From contig CM053164.1 of NCBI GenBank assembly GCA_028571685.1, positions 36,072,501 through 36,136,500 of the forward strand: a stretch of DNA of 64,000 nt, given 5' to 3'. This DNA comes from Heterohyrax brucei (lineage: Eukaryota; Chordata; Mammalia; Hyracoidea; Procaviidae). Below are positions 27,716-39,580 of this stretch, piece by piece. The notes below the pieces were generated by a model. That model saw only the letters and a list, made by a program, of their open reading frames with translations, did not search any database and was not told the DNA's origin. Each line of letters starts with the position of its first letter. Within the stretch, counting starts at the first letter, position 1. Both the position numbers and the translations under genes were made by a program.

Positions 27716-28281
27716 TTTTCTTGGTGGTGCAGCACGCACACGGTGGGAACCGTGCCGTGGGTCCAGACACACGGTCTAGTCACGAATGACGTGGTAAGCG
27801 GTAAACATGCATCCCCACGGGCGGTGCGGACTGTGCGCCGTGGATTGGAGAGCTGGGGAGGGCAGCCCTCACCTGACTGAGGCTGAGGACTGAGATCCCA
27901 ACTGTAGTGCAGGAAACCTTCCAGACCCCTGGCCAGTCCACAGAACCTGACCTGCTATTCCCTGTCGGCAGCTTCCTGTTTTCACTTTCTGGCCTGCAAT
28001 GCCTGTTCCATCGCTTCTCCCATTGGCTTACTTTGCCATGCAGACCTGTCTACCACACAGATCTGCCTTCTGAACCATGGAGATCTGTGCAGTCCAACCC
28101 TTGGACAAAGTCAGTCTTACAGAATGACCCCACAACAGTTGTAAGGCTCCCAGCCTCTGCTGAGTCCCTAACATTACATAGCAATCTTTCTGTATTTCCC
28201 TTGTCAGCAACTTCTCCCCCTCTCAAGAGCTGGCATTTCTTACCTTTATCTCTTTTTCCCAGTCTGTTGCCACATGAGACA

Positions 28282-28460
28282 GTTGCCTTGTGTTTATTCT
28301 GACTCATGTTGATGCTACGTGTGTCAGAGTAGAATCATACTCCATAGAGTTTTCAATGGCTGATTTTTCAGTAGATTGTCAGGTTTTTTGTTCAAGGTAC
28401 TTCTGGATGGGCTTGAACCTCCTACCCTTTGGTTAGCAGCTTTGTACCATCCAGGGACAT
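28282..28460 (-). mobile_element. AfroSINE copy
   Basis: Reverse complement: TATTCTGACTCATGTTGATG and CCCTTTGGTTAGCAGC. Degraded. Confidence 0.85.
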
Positions 28461-28854
28461 TTCCTCATGGCCTCTTGCACTGCTTTGAACAACTCAGACA
28501 CCTTCTTTACGGAGAAAAGGAAAGCCACCATTTGAGAACTCCTTGATGCCCTGTCATCACTCCCACAATGCACCTGCACTTGAGCCATCCCTGTCTTCCT
28601 CTCTCTCATCCAAATAGATCATGGCTTCCCCTACCCACACTACATCTATTTGCATATACCTCCTGGGGATCTTACACTACAGCTGTCCCCTCTCTTACAT
28701 TTATACTTCACCTTTCCTTTTCCGGTTGAACTCCCCCTTGTCGGCACAAAGTCAGTGATGTGCAGGAGCTGGCCCCTGCTGGGCTGCACAGGAGCTGGTG
28801 GTCCAGTTTCCAGGACTTCTGAGAGCCAGTTGTTAAGCCATTATTAAAAATTAA

Positions 28855-29412
28855 ATACAGAGAGACCCACAAGAGTGGGTGCCTACATGGACTTGGGACC
28901 AGAAGAACCGGATGGTGCCCAGCCACCACCAGTGATAGCCACGATAGAGCTCACAGAGAGGAGTCTCACTGGCAACACAAGAATAAAAAGGGATGCATCC
29001 TGACATCTCCACTAAAAGACCTCAATTGATGGTCCAGCGGTTTCAGGGTTCCCCTGAGAGCATGGCCCCTGGCCCTGATGCTGCCCTTACCCATAAATTA
29101 TAACGAAGGTCCACTCTCTGGACAGGAATGAATTGGACTTGGCAATGCAGAGTGACCGTATATTGGATGCACTTTATGGTTCTGTGCATCTATAGGATAT
29201 CATCCTGCTGACCTCTGGCTGGAGGAAGGAGCGTAGGTGGAGACGAGGGGACAGGAGGCTTTGGGGAGGATGCGACATGTATGGAGCAGAGAGGAATAGT
29301 GTGCTGTCACTGGACAGGGAGAGCAGTGGAAGCTGCATATAGGTGGGCATGTAAATTTGTATGGGAATGTACATTTTCACTCAGTCATGTTAAATAAAAA
29401 AAATTTTTTTTA
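28855..29412 (+). mobile_element. L1 3'-UTR fragment (5'-truncated)
   Basis: It begins near AGAGACCCACAAGAGTGGG, passes CCCTGAGAGCATGGCCCCTG and TGCACTTTATGGTTCTGTGC and ends TTTTCACTCAGTCATG with an A/T-rich run. The same order is seen in the copies at 32059, 35572 and 41955, and in reverse at 21931 and 34323. It has no coding capacity. Confidence 0.8.
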
Positions 29413-29464
29413 ATTAAATAATATAAACTTACAATTTAGAAATTATATTAAAAGCAAAGGTAGC

Positions 29465-29953
29465 TGTCTTAGTCATCTGGTACTGCTCTAACAGAAATAC
29501 TACAAGTGAATGACTTTCAAAAGAGAAATTTTATTCTGTCAGAATTCAGTAGGCTACAAGTCCAAATTCATGGTATCAGCTCCAAGGGAAGGTTTTCTCT
29601 GTTGGCTCTGGAGAAAGGTCCTTGTCATCAGTATCCCCCTGGACTGGGAGCTTCTAAGGCACAGGGACTTCAGGTCCTTTCCAAAGGATGTTCTCTGCTC
29701 CTGGCACTGCTTCTGTCCTGATAGTACAAGGTTCCCAACTCTCTGCCTGTTCCCCTTTCCTTTATATGCCAAAAACTTGCCTCAAGACACAATACAATCT
29801 TACACATTAAGTTCTGGCCACCAGCACAACTGCCACCGGTCCTCCTTCATTGACATCAGAGAAGCAGGGTTTACACCGTGGAAGAATGTCACACAATCTT
29901 GGGAATCATGGCCTAACTACACATTTGGGAGAGACACAGTTCAGTCCATGACA
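29465..29953 (-). mobile_element. Solo LTR of an ERVL/MaLR-like family
   Basis: A 489-bp copy of the family also found at 38141, 39581, 48369, 50678 and 57350. On this strand it begins TGTCTTAGTCATCTGG and ends TCCATGACA. Flanks (GTAGC / GTAAT) match only partly, so the target duplication is eroded. No internal retroviral genes accompany it. Confidence 0.78.
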
Positions 29954-30039
29954 GTAATACATACTCAAAAGCTTACCACCTCCGAATTTTTACATTTCAC
30001 TGCAGTCTATGGTCTTTAGTTCGTGTATGTCTACAGTGA

Positions 30040-30260
30040 CTTTGTTGTTTTGCATGTCATCGAGTCAGTTCCAGCTCATAACCATCCTATGGGACCAACT
30101 AGAACTGTCCTGTATAGTTTCCTCATGTCTTACGTAATTTCATTTTAACCATACAGGAGCAGGTTACCGGGTCTGTTCTCTCGCATACTAGCTGGTGGTT
30201 TTAAACTGCCACTCTTTCAGTTAGCGACTAAGCATTTAACCATCACACCCCCAGCATTCC
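30040..30260 (-). mobile_element. AfroSINE copy
   Basis: Reverse complement: CATCGAGTCAGTTCCAGCTC (tail), GCTGGTGGTTTTAAACTGCC (B-box), CATTTAACCATCACACC (A-box). Confidence 0.87.
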
Positions 30261-32058
30261 TTCTTGTGCCTTTCTGTGGGAGCAATTCTGTATAATGATG
30301 TCCTGCTGAGCGTGTCTTCTCAACATCATGTGCAGTGATGTCACTTCAGTGACTTAAAATATGCCACAGTGGGAGGATTTACATCCCAGAAATTAGCAAA
30401 TGCTACAAACCAGGGCTTTTGTTCCTAAAGAGATGGTTAACCCTTCCCAGCACAGACACCTTTCTTGGCTCCCTGTTTCTCTCTGTTGTTGTGGTTAGGA
30501 GCTGTCAAGTCAACACACAGTGGCTCCTGTGTACCAGAATGAAACACTGCCCAGTCCTGGACCATCCTTACAGTCATTATGCTTGAGCCCATTACTGTAG
30601 CTACTTGCAACCCATCTCATTGAGAGTCTTCCTCTTTTTTGCTGGCCCTCTGCTTTACAAAGCATTGTGTGCTTCTCTGGCAACTGATCCCTCCTAGCAA
30701 CACAGCTGAAGTATATAAGACATAGTGTTAACATCCTTACTTCTGAGGAACGTTCTGGTTGTACTTCTTCCAAGAAACATTTTTTCAGTCTTTTGGCAGT
30801 TCATGGTGTATTCAGTATCTTTCACCAACAATGCAATTCAAAGGTGTCGATCTTCTTTAGTCTTTCTTATTCATCATCCAGCTTTCACATGCATGTGTAA
30901 TTTTTGCAAACATGGCTTGGGTCAGGCATACCTTAGTCTTCCAGTTGACACCTGTGCTTTCAACACCTTAAAGAGGTCTTTGCAGCCAATTTGCCCAGTG
31001 CAATGAGTCTTTTGATTTTTTGACTGCTGCTTCCATGGGCATTGATTGTGAATCCAAGTAAAATGAAATTCTTGTGAACTTCAGTCTTTCATCCATTTAT
31101 CATGATGTTGCTTATTGGTCCAGTTGTGAAGATTTGTGTTTCCTTTTTGTTGAGGTATAATCCATAATGAAGGCTATGGCCTTTGATTTTCATAAGTGCT
31201 TCAAGTCACCTTCACTTTCAGGAAGCAACGTTGTATCATCTGCATGATGCAGGTTGTTAAAGAGTCTTCCTCCAATCACGATGTCAGGTTCTTCATATAG
31301 TTCAGCTTCTTGGATTATTTGCTCTGCATACAGACTGTGTATGAATACCTCTCCTGACTTTAAACCACAGAATATTCCCTTGTTCTGGTTAAACGACTGC
31401 CTCTTGATCTATGTACAGATTCCTCATGAGCATAACCAAGTGTTCTGGAAATTTCCATTCTTTGCAATGTTATCCATAATTAGTTATGATCCACATAGTC
31501 AAATGCCTTTGCACAGTCAATAACACACCAATAGACATCTTTCTGGTATTCTCTGCTTTCAGCCAGGATCCATCTGACATCAGCAATGGTATCCCTGGTT
31601 CCACGTCCTCTTCTGAATACAATTTGAATTTCTGGCAGTTTCCTGCAGTTGCTTTTGAATGATCTTCAGCAGATTTTTACTTGCATGTAATATTAATGAT
31701 ATTGTTCAATAATTTCCACATTCCGTTGGATCACCTTTCTTGGGAACAGGCATAAATATGGTTCTCTTCCAGTTAGTTGGTCAGGTAGCTGTCCTCCAGA
31801 TTTCTTAGCACAGACAAGTGAGCACTTCCAGTGCTGCATCAGTTTTTTGCAACATCTCAATTGGTTTCTGTCAATTCCTGAAGCCTTGCTTTTTGCCAGC
31901 GCCTTCAACACAACTTGGATTTCTTCTTTCAGTGCCATCAGTTCCTGATCATATGCTGCCTTCTGAAATGGTTGGAACTGGACCATTTTGTTATGGTGAC
32001 TATATATACTCCTTCCATCTTCTTTTGATGCTTCCTGCACCATTTAATATTTTTCCCT

Positions 32059-32450
32059 CAAGACAAAATTTGATAGTCTGACAACCTAGAGGATCCCCTG
32101 GGAACATGGCCCCTAGACTTGCTCCTAGCCCAGATCTGAAACCAGCACTGGACCCAACACTACAGACAAAGAATGGACAGAGCGATGCATTTGGTGTGTG
32201 TACTTTATGGTTTAATATGTGTGAGGCTGGCCTATTGGTTTCTTTTTAGAGGGGAGAGGAGAGGGTGGAGAGGTGGAGACAGGTGCTGGCTGAGTGAATA
32301 CTAGAAGTGAAGAGCGGAAAAGAAGAGTGTGTGGTCACAGGGTAAGGGAGCAGCTAGAGATGCAGAGGTGGGTGCTCAGGGTCTTATATGGAAACTTGAC
32401 TTGGATTGTAAAATTTCACTTAATCATAACAAAGAAATTATACATATATA
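32059..32450 (+). mobile_element. L1 3'-UTR fragment inserted in the RTE
   Basis: GGATCCCCTGGGAACATGGC to AAATTTCACTTAATCATAAC, followed by an A/T-rich end. RTE sequence continues on both sides, and TATTTTTCCC-like repeats flank the insert (about 32047-32058 and 32447-32460), an apparent target duplication. Confidence 0.82.
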
Positions 32451-33145
32451 TTTTTTCCCCTTGGAGTCCTTCGATACTGCAACTAGAGGCTTAAATTTTT
32501 TCTTCAGTTCTCTCAGCTTGAGAAACGCAGATGGTGTTTTTCCCTTCTGGTTTTCTATCCTCAGATCTTTGCACATGCCAGTATAATAGTTCACTTTATC
32601 TTCCCTAGCCACCCTTTGAAATCTGTTCACCACTTTCAATTGATCATTTCTTCTTTTTCCTTTAGTTACTCAAAGTTCAAGAGCAAGCTTTGGAGTTCGT
32701 TGTGACATCAATTTGGATCTTTTCTTTCTTTCTTCTCTTTTTAGTGACCTCTTACTTTCTTCATGTGTGATGTCCTTGATGTCATCCCACAGTTCCTGTG
32801 GTCTTCAGTCGTTAGTTTTTAGTGCATCAAATCTACTCCTGAGGTGGTCTCTAACGTCAGTACAATATGCTCAAGGTCGTACTTTGGCTCTTGTTGGCTT
32901 GATCTAACTAATTTTCTTCAGTTTCAAATTGAACTTCCACATGAGCAGTTGATTTGTTCCACAGTCAGCTGCTGGTCCTGTTCTGATTGATGATATTGAG
33001 CTTTTCCATCATCTCTTTCCACAATGTAGTCAGTTTGATTCCTGTATATTCCTTCTTGCAAGACTCACATGGATAATCACTGTTTATGCTGGTGTAAAAG
33101 GTATTCGCAATGAACAAATTGGTGGTCTTGCAAAATTCTATCATA

Positions 33146-35009
33146 CAAGGTCTGAAAATTAAGTTCACGAACTTACCCTAGAGAAAGTGCTACATGCCTC
33201 ATTGCTGAATATCTCTGTGGTGACCTCAGAAGTACTTCCTTTGGGAAGATACGTGCCAACAACAGTGCCTAATTCACTCATCAAAGTGGTTTTAAAGCTC
33301 TTTTTCTGAGATGACCATCAGAGCTGTCATCGTATTACCCTTGATGTCCTAAATGTCATCAAAATGTCTTCCTTTCAATATTTCCTTTATATTCAGGTAA
33401 AGAAAAAAGTCACTGGGGACCAGATCAAGTGAGTAGGGAGGGTGTTCCAATCCATTTATTTGTTCGCTGGCTAAAAACTCCCTCAGGGACAGTTCCATGT
33501 GAGCTGGTGCATTGTCATGATGCAAAAGTCGTGAGTTGCTGGCAAAAAAGTCAGGTCATTTTTCTCTAACTTTTTCATGCAGCCTTTTCAGCACTTCCAA
33601 ATAGTAAACCTGGCTAACTGTTTGTCCAGTTGGTACAAATTTATAACAAATAATCCCTCTGATATCAAAAAAGGTTACCAGTATCATTTTGACCCTTGAT
33701 TTGGACTGATGGAATTTTTTGGTGGTGAAGAATTGGCTGACTTCCATTGTACACTTTGAAGCTTTGTTTCAGGGTCATATTGGTACACTTGTGTTTCATC
33801 ACCAGTGACAACATGGCCCAAAACATCATCTTGGCAAACTTTAACTCTCCTTTGCTTTTGTTCATCAGTGAGCACCTTTGGGACCATTCTTGCACACACC
33901 TTTCTCACACCAAGATTTTCTTGTTTCTCTGTTGATGTTTACTTGCTCTGCTATGCTTTTCACAGTCAGCTGGTGATTTTGACACACAATTTGATGAATT
34001 TTTGCAATTTTTTTTCAGTTCTGCTGGTTACTAGCCACCCTGACCTCTCTTCATCAGTGACACTCTCTCCCCTCAGAAAAACATTTCTGAGGGAGTTTTT
34101 AGCCAGTAAACAAATAACAGGATTGGAACACCCTCCCTACTCACTTGATCTGGTCCCCAGTGACTTTTTTCTTTACCTGAAGATAAAGGAAATATTGAAA
34201 GGAAGACATTTTGATGACATTTACGATATCAATTCATTTGTACGCTGCTCTTTTCATCATGGCATTAGCCCATAAACTTGGACTAACATGTCCCTGACTT
34301 CACTTCCACTCATGCCAAGTTTTTTTCTTTGTTTGTTTTTTATTTTATTTTATTTACTGTGATTGAGTGAAAGTGTACAATTCAGTTTTAATTTGCATGC
34401 CTGCCTATGTGTAGCTTCTACTGCTCTCCTTGCCTGGTGACAACACATTCCTCATTTCTGTTCTATACATGTCATAGCCTCTTAACAATCTCCTGTCTCC
34501 TCTTCTCCACCCTCTCCACTCCCCTCTAGTAAAAAGCCAGTAGGATGACATTCAATAGGTGCATAGAACCATAAAGTGCACACGATATGATCACTCTGTG
34601 TCACAGAGTCCGATCTATTCTTGTCTGAGGAGTTGACCTCAGTAATGATTTATGGACAGGGCCAGCATCAGGTCTAGGAGCCATGCTCCCAGGGGAATCC
34701 TGAGGTCCCCCGACTATCAATTGTGGTCTTTTAGTGCAGTTCTCAGGGTGCACCCCTTCACTCATACCAAGTTTAACAAGAAATTTAAAGTCTGTTGGTT
34801 GCTCTCATTCAAGCTCCAACATTCTCACGATGCACACGAAAGCACACAACAATAATGAACACCACTCAGCAAGACACCACTACACATCAACATAAACACA
34901 GCTCTGAGATACTGATATACGAAGGTTATGAAACCTTACCAACCTGTTTTACAGTACTGCCAACGTAAACATGCAGTGGCAAGTTTGCAAACTTAATTGT
35001 GAGACCTCG
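33146..35009 (-). mobile_element. Mariner DNA transposon, rearranged, inserted in the RTE
   Basis: The ends are inverted repeats: CAAGGTCTGAAAATTAAGTT at 33146 and the complement of CGAGGTCTCACAATTAAGTT ending at 35009, flanked by TA target duplications (33144-33145, 35010-35011). On the - strand, transposase pieces are VTGDETQVYQYDPETK (about 33684-33908), the FDIRG region (33556-33747) and LEHP-type C-terminal residues. A second copy of the C-terminal segment (LEHPPYSLDLVPSDFF) lies on the + strand at 34086-34232. Stops and the rearrangement make it dead. An L1 tail (34323-34758) is nested within. Confidence 0.85.
34323..34758 (-). mobile_element. L1 3'-UTR fragment nested in the mariner
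   Basis: Flanked by a 16-base target duplication differing at one base: CACTCATGCCAAGTTT (34307-34322) and CACTCATACCAAGTTT (34759-34774). It begins with a T-rich run (the complement of poly(A)) and matches the copy at 21931. It is a third-level insertion (L1 in mariner in RTE). Confidence 0.9.
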
Positions 35010-35571
35010 TATGGCCTGCAGTGTTGTTTCTATCACCAAGGTCACACTTTCCAACTACCAGTCCTCCTTCTTCATCTTCAGCTTTTGCATTGCAATCACC
35101 AGCAATTATCATTGAATCTTGATTGCATGGTTGATGAATTTCAAACTACAGATGTTGGTAAAAATCTTCAGTTTCTTCATCTTTAGAGTTAGTGGTTGTG
35201 CATAAGTTCAAATAATAATCATGTTAGCTGGCCTTCCTTGTAGGCATATGGATATTATCCTATCACTGACAGCGTTGTACTTCATGACAGATTTTGAAAT
35301 GTTCTTTTTGATGATGAATGTGATGCCATTCCTCTTCAATCTGTCATTCCCATTCCCAGCACAGTACATCATAAGATTTTCCAGTTGAAAATGGCCTACA
35401 CCTGTCCATTTCTGTACACTAATGCCTAGGCTGTCAGTGTTTATACATTTTTTTTCATTTTTGATGACTTCCAATTTTTCTAGATTCGTACTACATACAT
35501 TCCACATTCTGATTATTAATAGATATTTGCAGCTGTATCTTCTCGTTTTGAGTCATGCCACATCAAATAAT

Positions 35572-35876
35572 GAAGGCCCCACTGGACTATGGGACATAGA
35601 GTGATGTAGTCAGTATGTGTACTCTGTGATTTAATATGTGTATGAGGCTGTCCAACTGGTTCCTTTCACGAGGGGAGAAGAGAGGGTAGAGAGGAAGAGA
35701 CAGGTGTTAGTTGAGTGGATGTTGGAAGTTCAGGGTGAAGGAAGAGTGTGCCGTCACAGGGCAAAGAAAGCAGAAAGAGTTGCATAGAGGCAGGTGCTCA
35801 GGTTTTTATATGGCAAATGGACTTGGATTGTAGACTTTCACCTAATCACAGTAAAAATAAAATAAAATAAACAAAG
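35572..35876 (+). mobile_element. L1 3'-end fragment inserted in the RTE 5' region
   Basis: It starts at about ACTGGACTATGGGACATAG and ends TTTCACCTAATCACAGT with an AATAAAATAAAATAA run. RTE sequence resumes at CTTGACTCCATCCACATC. Flanks AATGAAGGCCCC and ACAAAGGTTCC may be an eroded target duplication. Confidence 0.78.
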
Positions 35877-36605
35877 GTTCCAAAAGCTTGACTCCATCCA
35901 CATCATTAAGGACAACTCTACCTTGAGGAGGCAGCTCTTCCCAGTCATATTTTCAGTGCCCTCCAACCTGAATGCTCATCTTCCTGCACTATATCAGACA
36001 GTGTTCAGCTGCTATTCATAAGCATTTCACTGGCTAATTCTTTTCGTAAGTAGACCAGTGGGTCTACTAGTGTCCTAGTCTGGAAGCTCAGCTGAAACCT
36101 GTCCACTGTGGGTGACCCTGCTGGTATTTGAATACCAGTGGCCTAGCTTCCAGCATCGCAACAACATGCAAGCCTTCACTTTGGGAGAAACTGACAAATG
36201 CATGGAGGATACTCCTCTCTAGGCCTGCTTTCTCTGCACATCTTCACAGCTAGGTTTTTCCAAAAGAAGTCAACACCACTGTCACCAGCTACTTGCTTCC
36301 GCTTCACTCCTCAAGGCACAAATAGCTTCTGAACCTCTACTCATTTAAAGTGCCCCTGACAAGATCACCAATGAGCTGAGACTGAAAATAAGACACTTTC
36401 TGTGTCCCTCTTAACCTCTCATCACATCCTCCACCCTTGAAGCTCTTTTGCCTTCTGTCTCTCTGGCCACTGCCTGTCTTACCTCTAGTCACTGTCCGTG
36501 TTACCTTCTGGCCACTGCCCGTCTATCTTCTGGCTACTTAGCTGAGGGCTCCTTCTAGCTTCCCTCTAAATGCTAACATTTCACTAGAGTCTGTGCTCAG
36601 TTTAC

Positions 36606-36637
<32 letters not shown>

Positions 36638-36648
36638 CACACACACTT
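36606..36648 (+). repeat. (TG)n/(CG)n microsatellite
   Basis: An alternating purine-pyrimidine run: GTGTGTGTGTGTGTGTGCGC, then GCGTGTGTGCACACACAC. Such runs can adopt Z-DNA. Confidence 0.95.
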
Positions 36649-36649
36649 T

Positions 36650-37670
36650 AGCTTCAAAGTTCATGGCTCGAGGTAATTTCTCATAAAAAATTTATACATG
36701 TATTGTTATGTGACTTGAGTTACAATGTGACAGTGCACTCCCCCTTTCCACCTAGGTTTCTTGAGTCTATTCAGCTGGTTTCTGCCTCTTCCAGCCTTCT
36801 TGTCCTGCCTCTGGACAGGAGCCATCCATTTGGTCTCATGTATCTGACTGAACTAAGAAGCATATACTTCATGAGTATTATTTTATGTTTTCTAGTCCAG
36901 TCTAATCTTTGCTGAAGTGTAGACTTTGGGAATGGCTTTAGTACTGAGTTAGCAGAGCATCCAGGATACATGGCTTCAGGGGTTGCTTCCGTCTCAGTGA
37001 AAACGTGAAGTCTGGTCTTTTTATGTTAATTTAAGTTCTGCTCTGCACTTTCCCCCTGTTTTGTCAGGGACTGTGTTGTGCTCCCTGTCAGAGCGCTCCT
37101 TAATTAGTAGCTGGGCACCAACTAGTTTTTCTAGTCTCAAGCTGATGGTGTCTTCAGTTTATGTGGCCCTTTTGTCTCTTAGGCTAGTATTTTCCCTGTG
37201 TCTTTGGTGTTCTTCATTTTTGTTCATTCCAAGTAGATGGTGACCAACTGACACGTCCTGGATGGGCTCTGAGACTTTTAGACCGCAGATATTGTGCAGC
37301 TAAGTGAAATGCAGCACATTTTCTTAAACTCTTGTTACATCAGTTGACCTAGATGTCCCCTGAAACTATGGTCCCCGGGCTGCTGTGTCCCTTGAAGTGT
37401 TCGGTTGTGTTCAGGGAACTTCTTAGCTTTTGCTTTAGCCCAGTTATGCTGGCTTCCCCTGGACTGTATGTGGTTTGTCCCCTCACTTCAGTTGGTTCTT
37501 GTCTACTGTGTAGCTAGTGAATTCTCCTATCTTTCCCTCCCCAGCCTTGTAACCATCGAAGAATATTTTCTTCCATGTTTAAACCTTTTCTTGAGTTCTT
37601 ATACTAGTGGTCTCATGCAGTATTTGTCTCTTTGTACCGAATTAGCTAGCATATGTGCTCAGTCTTGACC
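36650..37670 (-). mobile_element. L1 3'-UTR fragment, long copy
   Basis: On the - strand it contains TTTCACTTAGCTGCACAATA, GCTCTGACAGGGAGCACAAC, CCATGTATCCTGGATGC and GGAAAGGGGGAGTGCACTG in the order I associate with the elephant L1 3' UTR. It is the longest tail copy in the window (about 1 kb) and 5'-truncated with no ORF2. Confidence 0.65.
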
Positions 37671-37844
37671 TGCCCACACACTCTCCCTGCCAAGCCGCAC
37701 TCTCCCCAGAGAACTCTTATCTCCTTTTCTCACTTCCCATCTGTGTGCCAACAGTCCCAAAGTTGAATATTTTGCCCACTGCCTGATGGACACCCCAATC
37801 TATTGCCCAGATACTTTAAACTCTCTAAGCATAAAACTCATGTC

Positions 37845-38045
37845 TCTTGGTGGTGCTGGGGCTCTGTGACCAGCTGTTGACCTAAAGGTCCAAACCCACC
37901 CGTGGCACCATGGAAGAATGGCCTGGCAATCTGCCCCGATAAAGATTACAGCTGGGAAAACCCCACAGAGCTCAGTCCTTCTCTAACATGTGGGGTGGCC
38001 ACAAGTCAGAATCAGTGTAACAGCAACGGGTTTGGTTTTTGGTTT
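37845..38045 (+). mobile_element. AfroSINE copy, degraded
   Basis: CAGCTGTTGACCTAAAGG, GCACCATGGAAGAATGGCC, GATAAAGATTACAGC and a tail GTGGCCACAAGTCAGAATC ending GGTTTGGTTTTTGG. Confidence 0.85.
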
Positions 38046-38140
38046 TATTTTATGTTTTGTGACTAAAACTAAAACCTGCTTGCCCTAAATTTCCACAACC
38101 TGTACATCCTTCGTACCCTATCCCACTAAGAGATCCCCTC

Positions 38141-38666
38141 TGTTTTAGTCAGCTAGTGCTGCTCTAACAGAAATATCACAGAGTGGGTGGCTTTAACAAA
38201 GGAAGGTTTAGTCTTGCACAGTCGGACAGGCTACAAGCCCAAACTTAGGATGTCCACTCCAGTGGAAGACTTTCCCTGTTGTCAGCTCTGGAGGAAAGTC
38301 CGGTGTTGTAGCAGTTGTTATCCAGGGAGCATCTGGGCTCAGGAACCTGAGGTCTGAAGGACACTCTCTTCTCCCGGTACGGTACTTTCTCGATGGTATG
38401 AGTTTCCCAATTCTCATCCTGCTTCCCTTTCCTTTTATCTCTTGCAGGATGAAAGAATTAAGGGTGGGGCAAGCCATACTCCAGGGAAACTCCCTTTACA
38501 GTGGAACAGGGAGATGATCTTATGAAAGGATTTATAGTCCCACTCCAATCCTTTAACACACAGCATAGGAAAATAACAAAATGGAGGACAGTCTTAAAAT
38601 ATTGGGAATCATGACCGAACCACATGGCTACACATATTTGGGGGGCACACAATTCAATCCATGACA
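38141..38666 (-). mobile_element. Solo LTR of the ERVL/MaLR-like family
   Basis: TGTTTTAGTCAGC ... CAATCCATGACA, 526 bp, with an exact 5-bp target duplication CCCTC at 38136-38140 and 38667-38671. A 5-bp duplication fits class III (ERVL/MaLR) elements. Confidence 0.88.
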
Positions 38667-38739
38667 CCCTCCATCCAGTTTCCAAAAGCAGAGACCCCGA
38701 GTAATCCCTAGCAACCCTCTTGCTTTCAACTCTAACAAT

Positions 38740-39095
38740 CAACTGATGATCTAATCCTATTATTCACCTCTCCTGCTCCCATTGCCTCAAACTCCTGGTC
38801 ATCCCTGGGCCCAAGTCACTGTCACCAAGCTTCTTGTAACAGTCCTCACCAAGCTCCCTGCTTCCAGCTTTTTCTTCCAGTTCATTCCGCACACTGCAGC
38901 TGCAGAGATCTCTCTAAAATCAAAATTTGATTGAGTTATTTCCCTGTTTAAAACATTCAGGGTTTCCCCATTCCCCCTAGACATACAGTCCAAATCCCTT
39001 AGCTTAGCATACAAACTGCCCCCTACCTTCAACCATTCTGAACTACTAGAAGTCCTCCCTAAAATGTCATCCCGGCCCACACATCTCCCTTTGTC
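38740..39095 (+). repeat. L2-like ancient LINE relic
   Basis: CACACTGCAGCTGCAGAGAT, TTTCCCTGTTTAAAACATTC and ACAGTCCAAATCCCTTAGC follow the L2-like order. Confidence 0.5.
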
Positions 39096-39129
39096 TGCAA
39101 TTATTTTCCTGCGCCCACACTCTGCTTCC

Positions 39130-39475
39130 CACTTACTTGTTGCTGTTTGTCAGCTCTGATCCCCTGTACGCTACAGCAAACCACTGCCTGGTCCTGTGTC
39201 ATCTGCAGGATCACCGGTTTGCTTGAGTCCAGTATTGTAGCCACTTGTATTTTCAGTGCCTTCCAACTTAGAGGGCTCATCTTCCACCACTCTACTGGAC
39301 AATATTCCATTGTGATGCATTGGCTAATTTCTTCCTAGTCTGTTTTAATCTCAAGTCTCTGCTAAAACTTGTTGACCATGAATGATCCTATTGGTGTATG
39401 AAGTACTGGTGGCATAGCTTCCACCATCAGAGCAACATACAAGCTACCACACTACAAGCTAATAGATGAGTGGTG
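39130..39475 (-). mobile_element. Internally deleted RTE derivative
   Basis: On the - strand the 5' part (39475-39250) matches the RTE 5' region at 35960-36210 (TGGGTGACCC-type core, GTGGCATAGCTTCCACCATC), then jumps directly to the RTE 3' end (39250-39130), which matches 30490-30605 (TGCTTGAGTCCAGTATTGTA). About 2.8 kb of coding sequence is missing between the two. Confidence 0.75.
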
Positions 39476-39580
39476 GCCCTATTCACTTAGCTAGTAGCTC
39501 ATTCATACTTTACAGTCCAGCTGAGGCATCAGCTCCTCCAGCAAACCTGACCATACCCATTACAGCAGGCTGGGTGCCCC

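Larger units (their letters stand above)
30484..36222 (-). mobile_element. Nearly full-length RTE (BovB-like) LINE, broken by later insertions
   Basis: Reading 36222 to 30484, the order is 5' UTR (36222-35877), AP endonuclease region, linker, reverse transcriptase and 3' end. The endonuclease shows at 35208-35507 (LGISVQKWTGVG, KRNGITFIIKK, DRIISICLQGRP); a conserved linker region shows at 32424-32639. The RT shows at 31693-32043 (KSKASGIDRNQL) and at the catalytic ADDT codons near 31234-31248 (HADDT). Inserts are two L1 tails (32059-32450, 35572-35876) and a mariner (33146-35009). Without them about 3.18 kb remains, near full length for an RTE. All frames have stops, so it is inactive. Confidence 0.85.

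Noticed and set aside
31693-32043. Independent 116-codon gene on the - strand
   Set aside because: The translation is RTE reverse transcriptase and adjoins other RTE pieces in order.
33805-34275. 156-codon + strand open frame as a host gene
   Set aside because: Part is the inverted mariner transposase segment and the rest is antisense to the mariner transposase.
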